This document shows, one piece after another, positions 1-7,363 of a DNA stretch of 11,009 bases; positions within the stretch are counted from its first letter, which is position 1, and every line of letters begins with the position of its first letter. Source of the DNA: Candidatus Auribacterota bacterium (GTDB lineage Bacteria > Auribacterota > UBA6266); contig JAFGBE010000103.1 of NCBI GenBank assembly GCA_016933315.1, forward strand, positions 1-11,009, given 5' to 3'. Under the pieces are notes generated by a model that saw nothing but the letters and a program-made list of their open reading frames with translations, searched no databases and had not been told where the DNA came from. Made by a program: the position numbers and the translations under genes.

Positions 1-1
1 C

Positions 2-1444
2 AGGGAGAACCTGATAGAGGCGGTGGCGGAAAGCGATGACGCGCTTCTGGAAAAGTATCTTGAACGCGGAGAGATTTCGGACGAAGAGCTTAAATCCGCC
101 TTAAAGAAAGCTATTGTTAAAGGACTGGTTGTCCCCGTGCTTTCCGGCAGCGCCGACAAGGAAATAGGAACAGAAGAGCTGCTTGACTTTATCGTCGAAT
201 ATTTCCCGTCGCCGCTTGATTTGAAGCCGCTAAAGATTTCAGAAAAAGAGATTCTGCCCGACGACAAAGCCGCTTTGAGCGCTTTTATATTTAAAACCAT
301 AACAGACCCTTATGTCGGACAGCTTACTTATTTCAGGGTTTATTCCGGCGCTTTGAAGGCGGATTCCGAAGTCCTTAATGCGGCCAGCGGCGCGAAAGAA
401 AGGATAGGCCATATATATATAATCAAAGGCAAGGAACAGATTTCTGTATCCGAAGCCGGGCCCGGAGATATTATGGCTGTGGCAAAACTTAAAAATACGC
501 ATGTGAACAATACCCTGTCTGATTTCAGCTCAAAGATAAGCCTCCCTCCCATGGTCTTTCCCAAACCGCTGGTCTCGTACGCAGTTTATGCCAAGGCGAA
601 GGGGGATGAAGAGAAAATCGGTTCCGGGCTGCATAAGATCGCGGAAGAAGACCCGACCGTGAAAATTGAAAGGAATCCGGACACGAAGGAACTGATAATA
701 TCCGGTATGGGAGACCTTCATATTGAGATTGCCATGGCGCGCGTGAAGCATAAATTCAATGTTGAAGCGAACCTTTCCGTCCCCAAAGTGGCGTATAAGG
801 AAACCATCAAGAAATCAGCGGAAGGGCACGAAAAATACAAGAAACAATCCGGAGGGAAAGGGCAATACGGCGAAGTCTATCTGAAAATCGAACCTCTTGA
901 AAGGGCTAAAGGGTTTGAATTTGTGGATGAGATTGTCGGCGGTTCTATTCCCAGGAATTACCTTCCGGCGGTTGAAAAAGGTATAAGGGAAGCTACGGTC
1001 GAAGGGATTCTGGCGGGATATCCTATCGTGGATTTTTGCGCCAGGTGCTATGACGGTTCGTATCATGAAGTGGATTCTTCCGAAATGGCGTTTAAGATTG
1101 CCGGTTCAAAAGCTTTTAAGGACGCTTTTTTGAAGGCCCGGCCGATTTTACTTGAGCCGATTATGAATATTGAAGTGGTTATTCCCAGCGATTATATGGG
1201 CGATATTACCGGGGATTTAAACGCAAAAAGAGGCCGTATCATCGGCATGGAACCGGCGGGAATGCTTCAGAAAGTCAAAGCCCAGGTTCCCCAGTCGGAG
1301 ATTTTCAGGTATTCTACCGAACTGAGGTCTATGACGGGAGGCAGGGGCAGTTTCACCATAGATTTTTCCCATTATGAGGAAGTCCCCGCGCATATTTCGC
1401 AAAAGGTGATCGATGAGGGCAAAAAACAGGATGAAGAAAAATAG
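2..1444 (+). CDS. Elongation factor G-like GTPase (FusA2/EF-G2 type), 5'-truncated
   Basis: The frame is open to the left edge, so the gene starts outside the window and the GTG at 23 is an internal valine. The P-loop and switch regions are not visible. What remains is the end of the G domain (VPVLSGSA, then the YFPSP hinge), domain II (about bases 260-500), domain III with the ISGMGDLH motif, domain IV with GGKGQYGEV and the YHEVDSSEMAF tip loop, and domain V with GDLNAKRGRIIGMEP. By family knowledge EF-G moves tRNA and mRNA through the ribosome. Several features recall the EF-G2/FusA2 paralogue group more than canonical FusA: VAKLK before domain III, SGMGDLH rather than SGMGELH, and KYKKQSGG at the start of domain IV. 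The paralogue call is inference from remembered family sequences. The stop is 17 bases before yebC, which suggests co-transcription. Confidence 0.9.
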   Translation, partial: RENLIEAVAESDDALLEKYLERGEISDEELKSALKKAIVKGLVVPVLSGSADKEIGTEELLDFIVEYFPSPLDLKPLKISEKEILPDDKAALSAFIFKTITDPYVGQLTYFRVYSGALKADSEVLNAASGAKERIGHIYIIKGKEQISVSEAGPGDIMAVAKLKNTHVNNTLSDFSSKISLPPMVFPKPLVSYAVYAKAKGDEEKIGSGLHKIAEEDPTVKIERNPDTKELIISGMGDLHIEIAMARVKHKFNVEANLSVPKVAYKETIKKSAEGHEKYKKQSGGKGQYGEVYLKIEPLERAKGFEFVDEIVGGSIPRNYLPAVEKGIREATVEGILAGYPIVDFCARCYDGSYHEVDSSEMAFKIAGSKAFKDAFLKARPILLEPIMNIEVVIPSDYMGDITGDLNAKRGRIIGMEPAGMLQKVKAQVPQSEIFRYSTELRSMTGGRGSFTIDFSHYEEVPAHISQKVIDEGKKQDEEK

Positions 1445-1447
1445 GAG
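1443..1447 (+). promoter_or_regulatory. Candidate ribosome binding site for yebC
   Basis: AGGAG overlaps the stop codon of the upstream EF-G-like gene. It lies 14 bases before the yebC ATG, longer than the usual spacing, so its strength is uncertain. It is the only purine-rich Shine-Dalgarno-like match in this short gap. Confidence 0.4.
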
Positions 1448-1461
1448 AAGACAACAGTTCT

Positions 1462-2220
1462 ATGAGCGGTCATTCAAAGTGGCATAGCATAAAGCATAAA
1501 AAAGCTGCGATAGACGCCAAGAGGGGAAAGCTTTTCAGCAAGATAAGCAAGGAACTCACGGTTGCCGCAAGGGTCGCGGGCGGAGATCCTATTATGAATC
1601 CCCGCCTGAGGACAGTGCTGCTTGCGGCGAAAGAAGCCAATATGCCCCAGGATAACATCGAGAAGGCGATAAAAAAAGGCACGGGGGAACTGCCCGGCGT
1701 GTCGTATGAAGAGACTTTTTATGAAGGATACGGCCCCGGGGGCGTCGCAATTATAGTGGAAGCCCTCACAGACAACAAGAACAGGACTGCTTCGGAAGTA
1801 AGGTCGATATTCTCTAAAAGAAGCGGCAGCATGGCCGGAGCCGGCGCTGTTGCGTGGATGTTCAATAAGAAAGCCTATTTTGTCGTAAAGGCGGACAGTA
1901 AAGAAGAAGAAAAACTCATGGAGCAGGTGATAGATGCGGGTGTTGACGACATCACCTTTGACGAAGAGAACAATGTATTTGAGATAACCGCGCCGCCGGA
2001 AAATTTCGAGAAGGTAAGGAAACTGCTGGAAAACAGCAAATACGATATCGAGACTTCAAGCCTCAGCTTCCTGCCGTCTTCGTATATAAAGGTCCAGGGC
2101 GGGGATGCCCGGTCGGTCTTGTCGCTGATAGATGCTCTGGAAGACCATGATGATGTTCAGAATGTCTATTCTAATTTTGATATATCCTCCGAGGAAATAG
2201 AAAAATTTGAAAACGGTTAA
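1462..2220 (+). CDS. yebC: YebC/PmpR/TACO1-family translation/regulatory protein
   Basis: A full-length 252-residue member of the YebC family, close to the usual 240-250 residues. The start is fixed by the family N-terminus MSGHSKWHSIKHKKA. Further hallmarks are KLFSKISKEL, NPRLRTVLLAAKEANMP, DNIEKAIKKGTG, YEGYGPGGVAIIVEALTDN and the glycine-rich GSMAGAGAVAWMF, followed by the acidic C-terminal domain ending in DALEDHDDVQNVYSNFD. The family was long annotated as DNA-binding transcriptional regulators. The mitochondrial homologue TACO1 and later bacterial work point to a role on the ribosome, helping translation of difficult sequences such as proline stretches. It sits between an EF-G-like factor and ruvC; yebC next to ruvC is a widespread arrangement. 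Family assignment is secure, but the exact function here is not shown by sequence. Confidence 0.96.
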   Translation: MSGHSKWHSIKHKKAAIDAKRGKLFSKISKELTVAARVAGGDPIMNPRLRTVLLAAKEANMPQDNIEKAIKKGTGELPGVSYEETFYEGYGPGGVAIIVEALTDNKNRTASEVRSIFSKRSGSMAGAGAVAWMFNKKAYFVVKADSKEEEKLMEQVIDAGVDDITFDEENNVFEITAPPENFEKVRKLLENSKYDIETSSLSFLPSSYIKVQGGDARSVLSLIDALEDHDDVQNVYSNFDISSEEIEKFENG

Positions 2221-2232
2221 AATTCATTGATT

Positions 2233-2730
2233 ATGCGCGTAATGGGTATAGACCCCGGAACCGTGTTAACAGGTTTTGGAATAATTGATTTTCAGGGCAG
2301 CAAGTTCAGGCCCGTATTCTACGATTTTATCAGGACTAAAAGCGCGTCAAGGCTTTCTCTCAGGTACTTGCAGATTTTCAACAGGCTGGAAGAAATCATA
2401 AAAGCTTATAAGCCTGATTGTATCGCGATTGAAGGGCAGTTCGTATTTAAAAACGTTTCCTCGGCTTTAAAACTCGGACAGGCGAAAGGCATAGTCGTGC
2501 TGTGTTCGGCGAAATATGATATACCCATATATGAATATCAGCCCAAGGATATCAAACAGTCGGTGACGGGAAGAGGCCTTGCGGACAAGGAACAGGTTGC
2601 CACGATGGTAAGGCTTATTCTGGGATTGAAGGCTGTCCCCAAGTCCAGGGATATTACGGATGCGCTTGCCATTGCAATATGCCATTGCAATAATATTTCT
2701 AATCGCGTTACAGTAAGCAAAAGGATATAA
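2233..2730 (+). CDS. ruvC: Crossover junction endodeoxyribonuclease RuvC
   Basis: RuvC is the dimeric, metal-dependent resolvase that nicks Holliday junctions brought to it by RuvAB. I chose the ATG at 2233 because it gives MRVMGIDPG, placing the first catalytic Asp at residue 7 as in E. coli; a TTG at 2227 would add two residues. The other acidic residues are visible: Glu67 in CIAIEGQF, and Asp140 and Asp143 in RDITDALAIAICH. The protein is 165 residues, normal for the family. No clear Shine-Dalgarno sequence precedes the start, which lies 12 bases after the yebC stop, so expression probably depends on coupling. The last coding bases after DALAIAICH contain a 13-bp tandem repeat, and the C-terminal tail is short and basic. 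Confidence 0.95.
   Translation: MRVMGIDPGTVLTGFGIIDFQGSKFRPVFYDFIRTKSASRLSLRYLQIFNRLEEIIKAYKPDCIAIEGQFVFKNVSSALKLGQAKGIVVLCSAKYDIPIYEYQPKDIKQSVTGRGLADKEQVATMVRLILGLKAVPKSRDITDALAIAICHCNNISNRVTVSKRI
2666..2694 (+). promoter_or_regulatory. Possible weak sigma70-type promoter upstream of ruvA
   Basis: TTGCCA (2666-2671) and AATAAT (2689-2694) are separated by 17 bases and resemble -35 and -10 boxes. They would drive ruvA and ruvB from inside the end of ruvC. The elements overlap the 13-bp tandem repeat. They also lie in coding sequence for the conserved LAIAICH motif, so the match may be chance. Confidence 0.2.
2668..2692 (+). repeat. 13-bp tandem repeat with duplicated palindrome ATTGCAAT
   Basis: The unit GCCATTGCAATAT at 2668-2680 is followed directly by a second copy at 2681-2692 that matches for 12 of 13 bases. 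Each copy contains the perfect palindrome ATTGCAAT (2671-2678 and 2684-2691). The 13-base period is not a multiple of three, so the copies are read in different frames as AIAI and then CHCN. It lies inside the 3' end of ruvC, about 50 bases before ruvA. Confidence 0.75.
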
Positions 2731-2741
2731 TATCTATAATT

Positions 2742-3371
2742 ATGATAGGGTATCTGAAAGGCAGAATAATTAAGATCGATCCCGTCGGGGTGCTTCTGGA
2801 TGTAAACGGGGTGGGATATGAAGTGAAGATCACTTTGGGCACTTATGAGGGCATAAGCAGGTCTTCTCATCAGAATCGCGCTTCGGGCGGGGATGTCGAG
2901 CTGTATGTCTGCACCGTTGTAAGAGAAGACGATATCAGCCTTTACGGTTTTTCGACGCTGCAGGAGAAGAATCTTTTCAAGCTTCTTGTATCTGTTTCCG
3001 GCATAGGCCCGAAAGTTGCAATATCCGTTTTAAACGGGGTTACCCCCGCCGTCCTGCTGTCTGCCCTGAAAACAGGGAATGCATCTGTCCTGTCGTCGAT
3101 TCACGGCGTCGGGCAGAAAACAGCCGAAAGGATGATAGTTGAATTAAAGGGCAAGGCCGGGAAAATTGATTATTTTGAAAACAGGAATATCGGAAAAGGT
3201 CCGGTTGACTCGGCGGAACAGAACCTTCTTACAGATGCGGTCAATGCGATGATATCGCTGGGGTTCGAAAGCAAATCCGCCGTTAAGGCCGTGGAATCCG
3301 CATACAGGAAAGCCGGCGCGGATGCCACCCTGGAAGATATCCTGAGAGAATCATTGAAAGAGAAGAAATAG
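2742..3371 (+). CDS. ruvA: Holliday junction branch migration protein RuvA
   Basis: RuvA binds the four-way junction as a tetramer and loads the RuvB motor. The 209-residue product starts with the typical MIGYLKGRI. Domain I (OB fold, residues 1-70) carries VLLDVNGVGYEV and VVREDDISLYGF. Domain II holds two helix-hairpin-helix motifs, VSGIGPKVA (about 85-93) and IHGVGQKTAERMIVELKGK (about 120-138). After a flexible linker, domain III (about 160-205, NAMISLGFESKSAVKAV) is the part that contacts RuvB. The segment at about 38-50, before DVELYV, is slightly longer than I expect for the family. The start is 11 bases after the ruvC stop. A purine-rich AAAAGGA at 2719-2725 lies 16 bases before the ATG, too far for an ideal ribosome binding site. 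Confidence 0.96.
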   Translation: MIGYLKGRIIKIDPVGVLLDVNGVGYEVKITLGTYEGISRSSHQNRASGGDVELYVCTVVREDDISLYGFSTLQEKNLFKLLVSVSGIGPKVAISVLNGVTPAVLLSALKTGNASVLSSIHGVGQKTAERMIVELKGKAGKIDYFENRNIGKGPVDSAEQNLLTDAVNAMISLGFESKSAVKAVESAYRKAGADATLEDILRESLKEKK

Positions 3372-3372
3372 T

Positions 3373-4392
3373 ATGAACGAAAAAATATTTGATGAAGTCA
3401 TACATAAGCCGGATGAGCAGTTTGAGAATAAGCTGCGCCCCCTGAAAATGGATGATTTTGTGGGACAGAAGGAAGTGAAGGAAAGGCTTATGGTTGCGAT
3501 AGAGGCGGCTTCCAAAAGAGGGGAATCTGTGGACCACATTTTGTTTTCCGGGCCTCCGGGACTCGGAAAAACGACATTAGCGTATATCATTGCCGATGCG
3601 ATGGGGGTGGAAATAAGGACGTCGTCGGGCCCTGTGATAGAAAAGCCGGGTGACCTGGCGGGCATTTTGAGCAATATAGAGGAAGGCTCCATATTTTTTA
3701 TAGATGAGATACACAGGTTGAACCATGTAGTCGAAGAGTATTTGTACTCCGCGATGGAAGACTTCAGGATAGACGTGCTTATAGACCAGGGCCCCGGAGC
3801 AAGGTCTATAAGGCTGAATCTTCCGAGGTTCACACTGATTGGAGCCACAACACGCGCGGGACTCCTGTCGGCGCCTTTGCGCGCCCGGTTTGAAATCGCG
3901 GAACGCCTGGATTATTATAATTTCGAGGATATAGAAAAGATCGTCAACCGTTCTTCAAAGATACTGTCCGTTGATATTGACAAAAAAGGTTCGAAGGAAA
4001 TCGCCGTGAGGTCCAGAGGCACACCCCGTATAGCCAATGCGCTTTTAAAACGCGTCAGGGACTATGCCCAGGTCCGCGCCGACGGCAAAATCACCGCCGA
4101 AATAGCCGTAACGGCGCTGCACCTGCTTGGTATCGATGACAAGGGCCTGGACGATATGGACAAAAAAATACTTGAAACAATAGCGTGTAAATTCAGCGGC
4201 GGGCCCGTGGGCGTCAATTCCATAGCTGTTGCCGTAGGCGAAGAAGCCGAGACCATTGAAGAAGTTTATGAGCCGTATCTTATACAGCAGGGTTTGCTGA
4301 AAAGGACGCCGAGCGGGAGAAAAGCCACCGCATCCGCGTACAAGCATCTGGGCCTTGAACATAAGAACAAACAACAGGACGAGCTTTTCTGA
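3373..4392 (+). CDS. ruvB: Holliday junction branch migration ATPase RuvB
   Basis: RuvB is the hexameric AAA+ ATPase that pumps DNA through the RuvA-bound junction. The 339-residue length is typical. Visible motifs are the N-terminal LRPLKMDDFVGQ, Walker A GPPGLGKTT (60-68), Walker B FFIDEIH (108-114), sensor 1 GATTRAG (157-163) and the arginine-finger segment PLRARF around Arg170. The GTPRIAN sensor-2 region and a C-terminal winged helix (GGPVGVNSIAVAVGEEAETI, then the GLLKRTPSGR tail) follow. It starts one base after the ruvA stop, with only a weak purine stretch (AGAAG at 3361-3365) upstream. Its TGA overlaps the ATG of queH by one base. No motif is missing. Confidence 0.98.
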   Translation: MNEKIFDEVIHKPDEQFENKLRPLKMDDFVGQKEVKERLMVAIEAASKRGESVDHILFSGPPGLGKTTLAYIIADAMGVEIRTSSGPVIEKPGDLAGILSNIEEGSIFFIDEIHRLNHVVEEYLYSAMEDFRIDVLIDQGPGARSIRLNLPRFTLIGATTRAGLLSAPLRARFEIAERLDYYNFEDIEKIVNRSSKILSVDIDKKGSKEIAVRSRGTPRIANALLKRVRDYAQVRADGKITAEIAVTALHLLGIDDKGLDDMDKKILETIACKFSGGPVGVNSIAVAVGEEAETIEEVYEPYLIQQGLLKRTPSGRKATASAYKHLGLEHKNKQQDELF

Positions 4393-4949
4393 TGAGAATA
4401 TTGCTGCATGCATGCTGCGGGCCCTGCGCTACGTATCCGATCGAGCGGCTTCTGTTAAAAAAATATAAAGTGACATGCTTTTTTTTTAATCCGAACATCC
4501 ATGGTTATCAGGAATATGTCCGGCGTTATGAGGCCCTCAGGACAGTGTGCGGCAATTATAACGTCGAATTGTGCGGTTTTGGAGAATACAATATCTTCGA
4601 TTGGTTTTCATCTGTATCGGGGAATATGGATGAAAGGTGTTTATCCTGTTATAAGCACAGGATAGGGGCGACAGTTAAAAAGGCGGCGGAACTTGGCATA
4701 AGCGATTTTACCACCACTCTGCTTATAAGCCGCAAGCAGGACCATGAAAAGATCAGGTCGGCATGCGAGTCCGGCGCGGAGGATTCCGGCATAAGGTTTT
4801 TTTATGAAGATTTCAGAAAAGGATGGAAAGAGCATTGGCAGATTACCGGGAAGTTAAATATATATAAGCAGCAGTACTGCGGCTGCGTCTTCAGCGAAAA
4901 AGAAAGGTTTGAAAAAAAATCCTCTCATGGACCTGCGGATACTCTCTAA
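4392..4949 (+). CDS. queH: Epoxyqueuosine reductase QueH
   Basis: QueH (formerly DUF208) reduces epoxyqueuosine in tRNA to queuosine, the last step of the pathway, and is not homologous to the cobalamin-dependent QueG. The 185-residue product shows the family signature: HACCGPC at residues 6-12, FFNPNIHGYQEY, ERCLSCY (81-87, Cys83 and Cys86), DFTTTLLISRKQDHEKI, DFRKGW and YKQQYCGC (about 158-165). The cysteines bind the iron-sulfur and metal cofactors in characterised members. The ATG overlaps the ruvB stop as TGATG, so translation is probably coupled. Residues 30-32 are three phenylalanines encoded by nine consecutive T. The last eight codons overlap the next gene. With queA and tgt downstream, this cluster covers the last three steps of queuosine synthesis. 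Confidence 0.95.
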   Translation: MRILLHACCGPCATYPIERLLLKKYKVTCFFFNPNIHGYQEYVRRYEALRTVCGNYNVELCGFGEYNIFDWFSSVSGNMDERCLSCYKHRIGATVKKAAELGISDFTTTLLISRKQDHEKIRSACESGAEDSGIRFFYEDFRKGWKEHWQITGKLNIYKQQYCGCVFSEKERFEKKSSHGPADTL

Positions 4950-5148
4950 GCCGGCGATTGTCACAGGAATATGCCTTATTATATTAGGGGCGGCGTTGTC
5001 TTATTCGGATAAGATACCGTTTCTGGGAAAACTTCCGGGCGATATTCATATCAAAAAAGAAAATTTTACTTTTTATTTTCCCTTTGCCGCATGTGTGTTG
5101 CTTTCGATCGTTATATCCGTTGTCCTATGGCTGATCCGCAAGAGATGA
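4927..5148 (+). CDS. DUF2905 family small membrane protein
   Basis: A 73-residue protein with two predicted membrane helices (about residues 9-27 and 51-70) around the conserved loop IPFLGKLPGDIHIKKENFTFYFP, the hallmark of DUF2905. It ends in the basic RKR. No function is established for this family as far as I know. I chose the ATG at 4927, which overlaps queH by 23 bases; a TTG at 4909 in the same frame would add six residues (MKKNPL) and has no well-spaced ribosome binding site. The TGA overlaps the next ATG as ATGA. It is often found near ruvB, queA or spoIID-like genes in bacteria, which suggests a conserved envelope role, but that is inference. Confidence 0.88.
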   Translation: MDLRILSKPAIVTGICLIILGAALSYSDKIPFLGKLPGDIHIKKENFTFYFPFAACVLLSIVISVVLWLIRKR

Positions 5149-6296
5149 AAAAGATATTTTTTGCATTAGTTCCCGTTTTTTTGACCGTCGCCTGCCTTTT
5201 TTTGACGGGTATGGCGGCAAGATTAAAAACCCCTGTCTACGTCAAAGTGCTGATGCGCAGGGATACCGGCTCTTTCAGCCTGTATTCGGATTTTCCTGTG
5301 GCGATAGAGAATGAGCGCGGGAAAAGAATAGGGTCGGCGCGCGCGGGAGAGAAGATAAAAGTCAGGTTCCCGGACAGCAGCATAATAGTCAACAGAAAAC
5401 TGTACAGGGGGAGCTCGCTTTATTTTGTTTCCGAAGGGAACATCAATCTCGGGGGAGAGTGGTTAAAGGGAAAGATCAAGGTGGAAAGATTTCCGGCGGA
5501 GGGCGGGTTCAGCATCTGCGTCGTCAATATACTGGAACTTGAGGATTATTTAAAGGGTGTCGTGCCGAACGAAGTTTTTCCGTGTTGGGAGAGCGAAGCG
5601 CTGAAGGCGCAGGCGGTAGCTTCGCGTTCATACGCGCTGTACCATATAATAAACAACAAGGGCGCTCCTTACGATTTGAACAATGTGTCTTCACAGTTGT
5701 ACAGGGGCGCGGGAACCGAGGACAAAAGAACCAGTTGCGCAATCGATGCTACCCGCGGGCAGGTGATAACATACAAGAACAAAGTGCTTTGCGCGTATTT
5801 TGCGACAGTGTGCGGCGGACATACGGAAGTGCCTTATAATGTGTGGGTAAACTTCAAGGATGACTTTCCCGGAGCGGTGCGGTGCGGTTACTGCGATAAA
5901 GCCCCTAATTATTCATGGGATTATTCGATATCTTCAGACAGGCTGCGGGACAGATTTGCGGAAAAAAATATAAACCTCGGTGAAATAATAAAGATATACC
6001 CCAGTAAAAAGAGCCGGTATGGCTCAAGGATTACCGAAGTCGGCATCCTTCACAGCGGAGGGGACGCTAAATTGAGGATTGTCCGGTTCCGGGATATTTT
6101 AGGCCCGGAAAACGTGAAAAGCGGACAGTTCAGTGTTGTAAAAAAGGGAAACAGGTTCTATTTTACCGGCAGGGGGCACGGCCATGGAGTAGGAATGTGC
6201 CAGTACGGGGCCCGGGAACTGGCTGTGAGAGGGTGGAATTATAAAGCAATCCTTTCCTATTATTATCCCGGCTCAGGCGTAAAAAAAATATATTAA
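5145..6296 (+). CDS. SpoIID/LytB-domain exported cell-wall protein
   Basis: A SpoIID/LytB-family protein. In Bacillus sporulation SpoIID is a lytic transglycosylase that cleaves glycan strands stripped of peptides; LytB enhances an amidase. The preferred ATG at 5145 overlaps the previous stop as ATGA and gives 383 residues, starting with MKK and a hydrophobic stretch to about residue 22, a signal peptide or anchor. In-frame ATGs at 5091 and 5127 lie inside the upstream gene. Visible motifs are LEDYLKGVVPNEVFP with Glu143 where SpoIID has its catalytic Glu, EALKAQAVASRSYAL, CGGHTE (Cys223, His226) with CGYC (Cys247, Cys250) likely binding metal, and RGHGHGVGMCQYGA near 343-356. No sporulation genes are nearby, so a role in growth or division wall remodelling is plausible. 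It is sometimes annotated as a stage II sporulation protein. Confidence 0.92.
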   Translation: MKKIFFALVPVFLTVACLFLTGMAARLKTPVYVKVLMRRDTGSFSLYSDFPVAIENERGKRIGSARAGEKIKVRFPDSSIIVNRKLYRGSSLYFVSEGNINLGGEWLKGKIKVERFPAEGGFSICVVNILELEDYLKGVVPNEVFPCWESEALKAQAVASRSYALYHIINNKGAPYDLNNVSSQLYRGAGTEDKRTSCAIDATRGQVITYKNKVLCAYFATVCGGHTEVPYNVWVNFKDDFPGAVRCGYCDKAPNYSWDYSISSDRLRDRFAEKNINLGEIIKIYPSKKSRYGSRITEVGILHSGGDAKLRIVRFRDILGPENVKSGQFSVVKKGNRFYFTGRGHGHGVGMCQYGARELAVRGWNYKAILSYYYPGSGVKKIY

Positions 6297-6308
6297 AGAC
6301 GCGAAAAT

Positions 6309-7340
6309 ATGAAAACTTCAGAATTCTATTATGATTTGCCTGACGGCCTGATTGCCCAGCGCCCGGAAACGTGCCGTTCCGATTCCAGGATGATGATATT
6401 AAAGAAGAACAAGGGAGTGGACGGGATATTAAAATTCCGCGAGATCGCAAACTTTTTAAATGAAGATGACCTTGTGGTTGTTAACAACGCAAAAGTCCTG
6501 CCGTGCCGTATTATGGCTAAAAAATATCCCGCAGGTTCGGATGTAGAGATACTGCTTTCCGAAAAGACGGGGGATAATACGTGGATTGCCCTCGCAAAGC
6601 CCGGTAAAAGGCTGAAAAAAGGGACTGTGCTGAACATAATGGATGACGCCACGGCCCGGGTGGAAAATGTTGATAACGGGTTCTATGAACTTTCTTTTCC
6701 CGCGGTTTCCGCGGAGACGGTAATGGAAAAATACGGCAGGATGCCGCTTCCTCCTTATATTAAGAGGGATGATAATTCCGCAAAGGAACAGGATAAACTT
6801 GACTACCAGACTGTTTTTGCCAGGGAAGAGGGAGCTATAGCGGCTCCGACCGCGGGGCTTCATTTCACGGAAGAACTGTTATCGGAGATAAAAAATATGG
6901 GAGTAAAAGTGGCAGCGCTGACTTTAAATGTGGGGGTGGGGACTTTTAAGCCCGTGAAAACCGGAAACATAGAAGAGCATAAAATGCATCCCGAGAAATA
7001 TTCCATTTCCGAAGAGACAGCTGGCGCCGTAAATGAACATTTGTCGCGGAATAAGAGGTTGATACCGGTAGGCACTACCGTTGTCAGGGCGCTTGAATCC
7101 GCATATGACGGAGTAAAACTCAGGTCCGGCAGCTTCAAGACGGATCTTTTTATTTACCCCGGGTACAGGTTCAGGATAATCAGGAATATGGTTACAAATT
7201 TTCATCTGCCCTGTTCTACACTGCTTATGCTTGTATGCGCGCTGGCAGGGAAAAAGACTGTGATGGATGCCTATGGCCTGGCCGTTAAAGAACGGTTCAG
7301 GTTTTATTCATACGGCGATTCGATGCTCATAATCGAGTGA
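6309..7340 (+). CDS. queA: S-adenosylmethionine:tRNA ribosyltransferase-isomerase QueA
   Basis: QueA transfers and isomerises the ribosyl part of S-adenosylmethionine onto preQ1 in tRNA, making epoxyqueuosine. The 343-residue length is typical. Motifs in order are YYDLPDGLIAQRP (7-19), SDSRMMIL, VVVNNAKVLPCR (56-67), MPLPPYIKR (145-153), the AAPTAGLHFT core (178-187), LNVGVGTFKPV (206-216), EEHKMHPEKY (222-231), VGTTVVRALES and NFHLPCSTLLMLV (297-309). The segment NNAKVLPCR differs slightly from the more common NDTRV/NNTKV...PAR. The start is 12 bases after the spoIID stop in an A-rich gap without a strong Shine-Dalgarno sequence. The gene ends in TGA, 23 bases before the preferred tgt start. 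It works between Tgt and QueH. Confidence 0.97.
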   Translation: MKTSEFYYDLPDGLIAQRPETCRSDSRMMILKKNKGVDGILKFREIANFLNEDDLVVVNNAKVLPCRIMAKKYPAGSDVEILLSEKTGDNTWIALAKPGKRLKKGTVLNIMDDATARVENVDNGFYELSFPAVSAETVMEKYGRMPLPPYIKRDDNSAKEQDKLDYQTVFAREEGAIAAPTAGLHFTEELLSEIKNMGVKVAALTLNVGVGTFKPVKTGNIEEHKMHPEKYSISEETAGAVNEHLSRNKRLIPVGTTVVRALESAYDGVKLRSGSFKTDLFIYPGYRFRIIRNMVTNFHLPCSTLLMLVCALAGKKTVMDAYGLAVKERFRFYSYGDSMLIIE

Positions 7341-7363
7341 AAGCGGGTATAGGCGAGAAGGTT

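Noticed and set aside
23..25. GTG as the start of the EF-G-like protein
   Set aside because: The frame continues upstream to the edge with EF-G-like residues (RENLIEAV), so this is an internal valine of a truncated gene.
2726..2731. TATAAT as a -10 box for ruvA
   Set aside because: No acceptable -35 box lies 15-18 bases upstream and there is no extended -10 TG, so it is not called as a promoter by itself.
5582..5839. An 85-codon + strand open frame inside the SpoIID-like gene
   Set aside because: It is out of frame within the conserved SpoIID core and its low-complexity translation resembles no known protein.
6281..6308. A-rich stretch between spoIID and queA as a terminator or promoter
   Set aside because: There is no hairpin before it and no -35/-10 pair; the A8 run encodes the last lysines of SpoIID.
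7337..7363. GTG at 7337 as the tgt start
   Set aside because: It overlaps queA and adds nine residues not typical of Tgt; the ATG at 7364 gives the family N-terminus and matches E. coli numbering closely.
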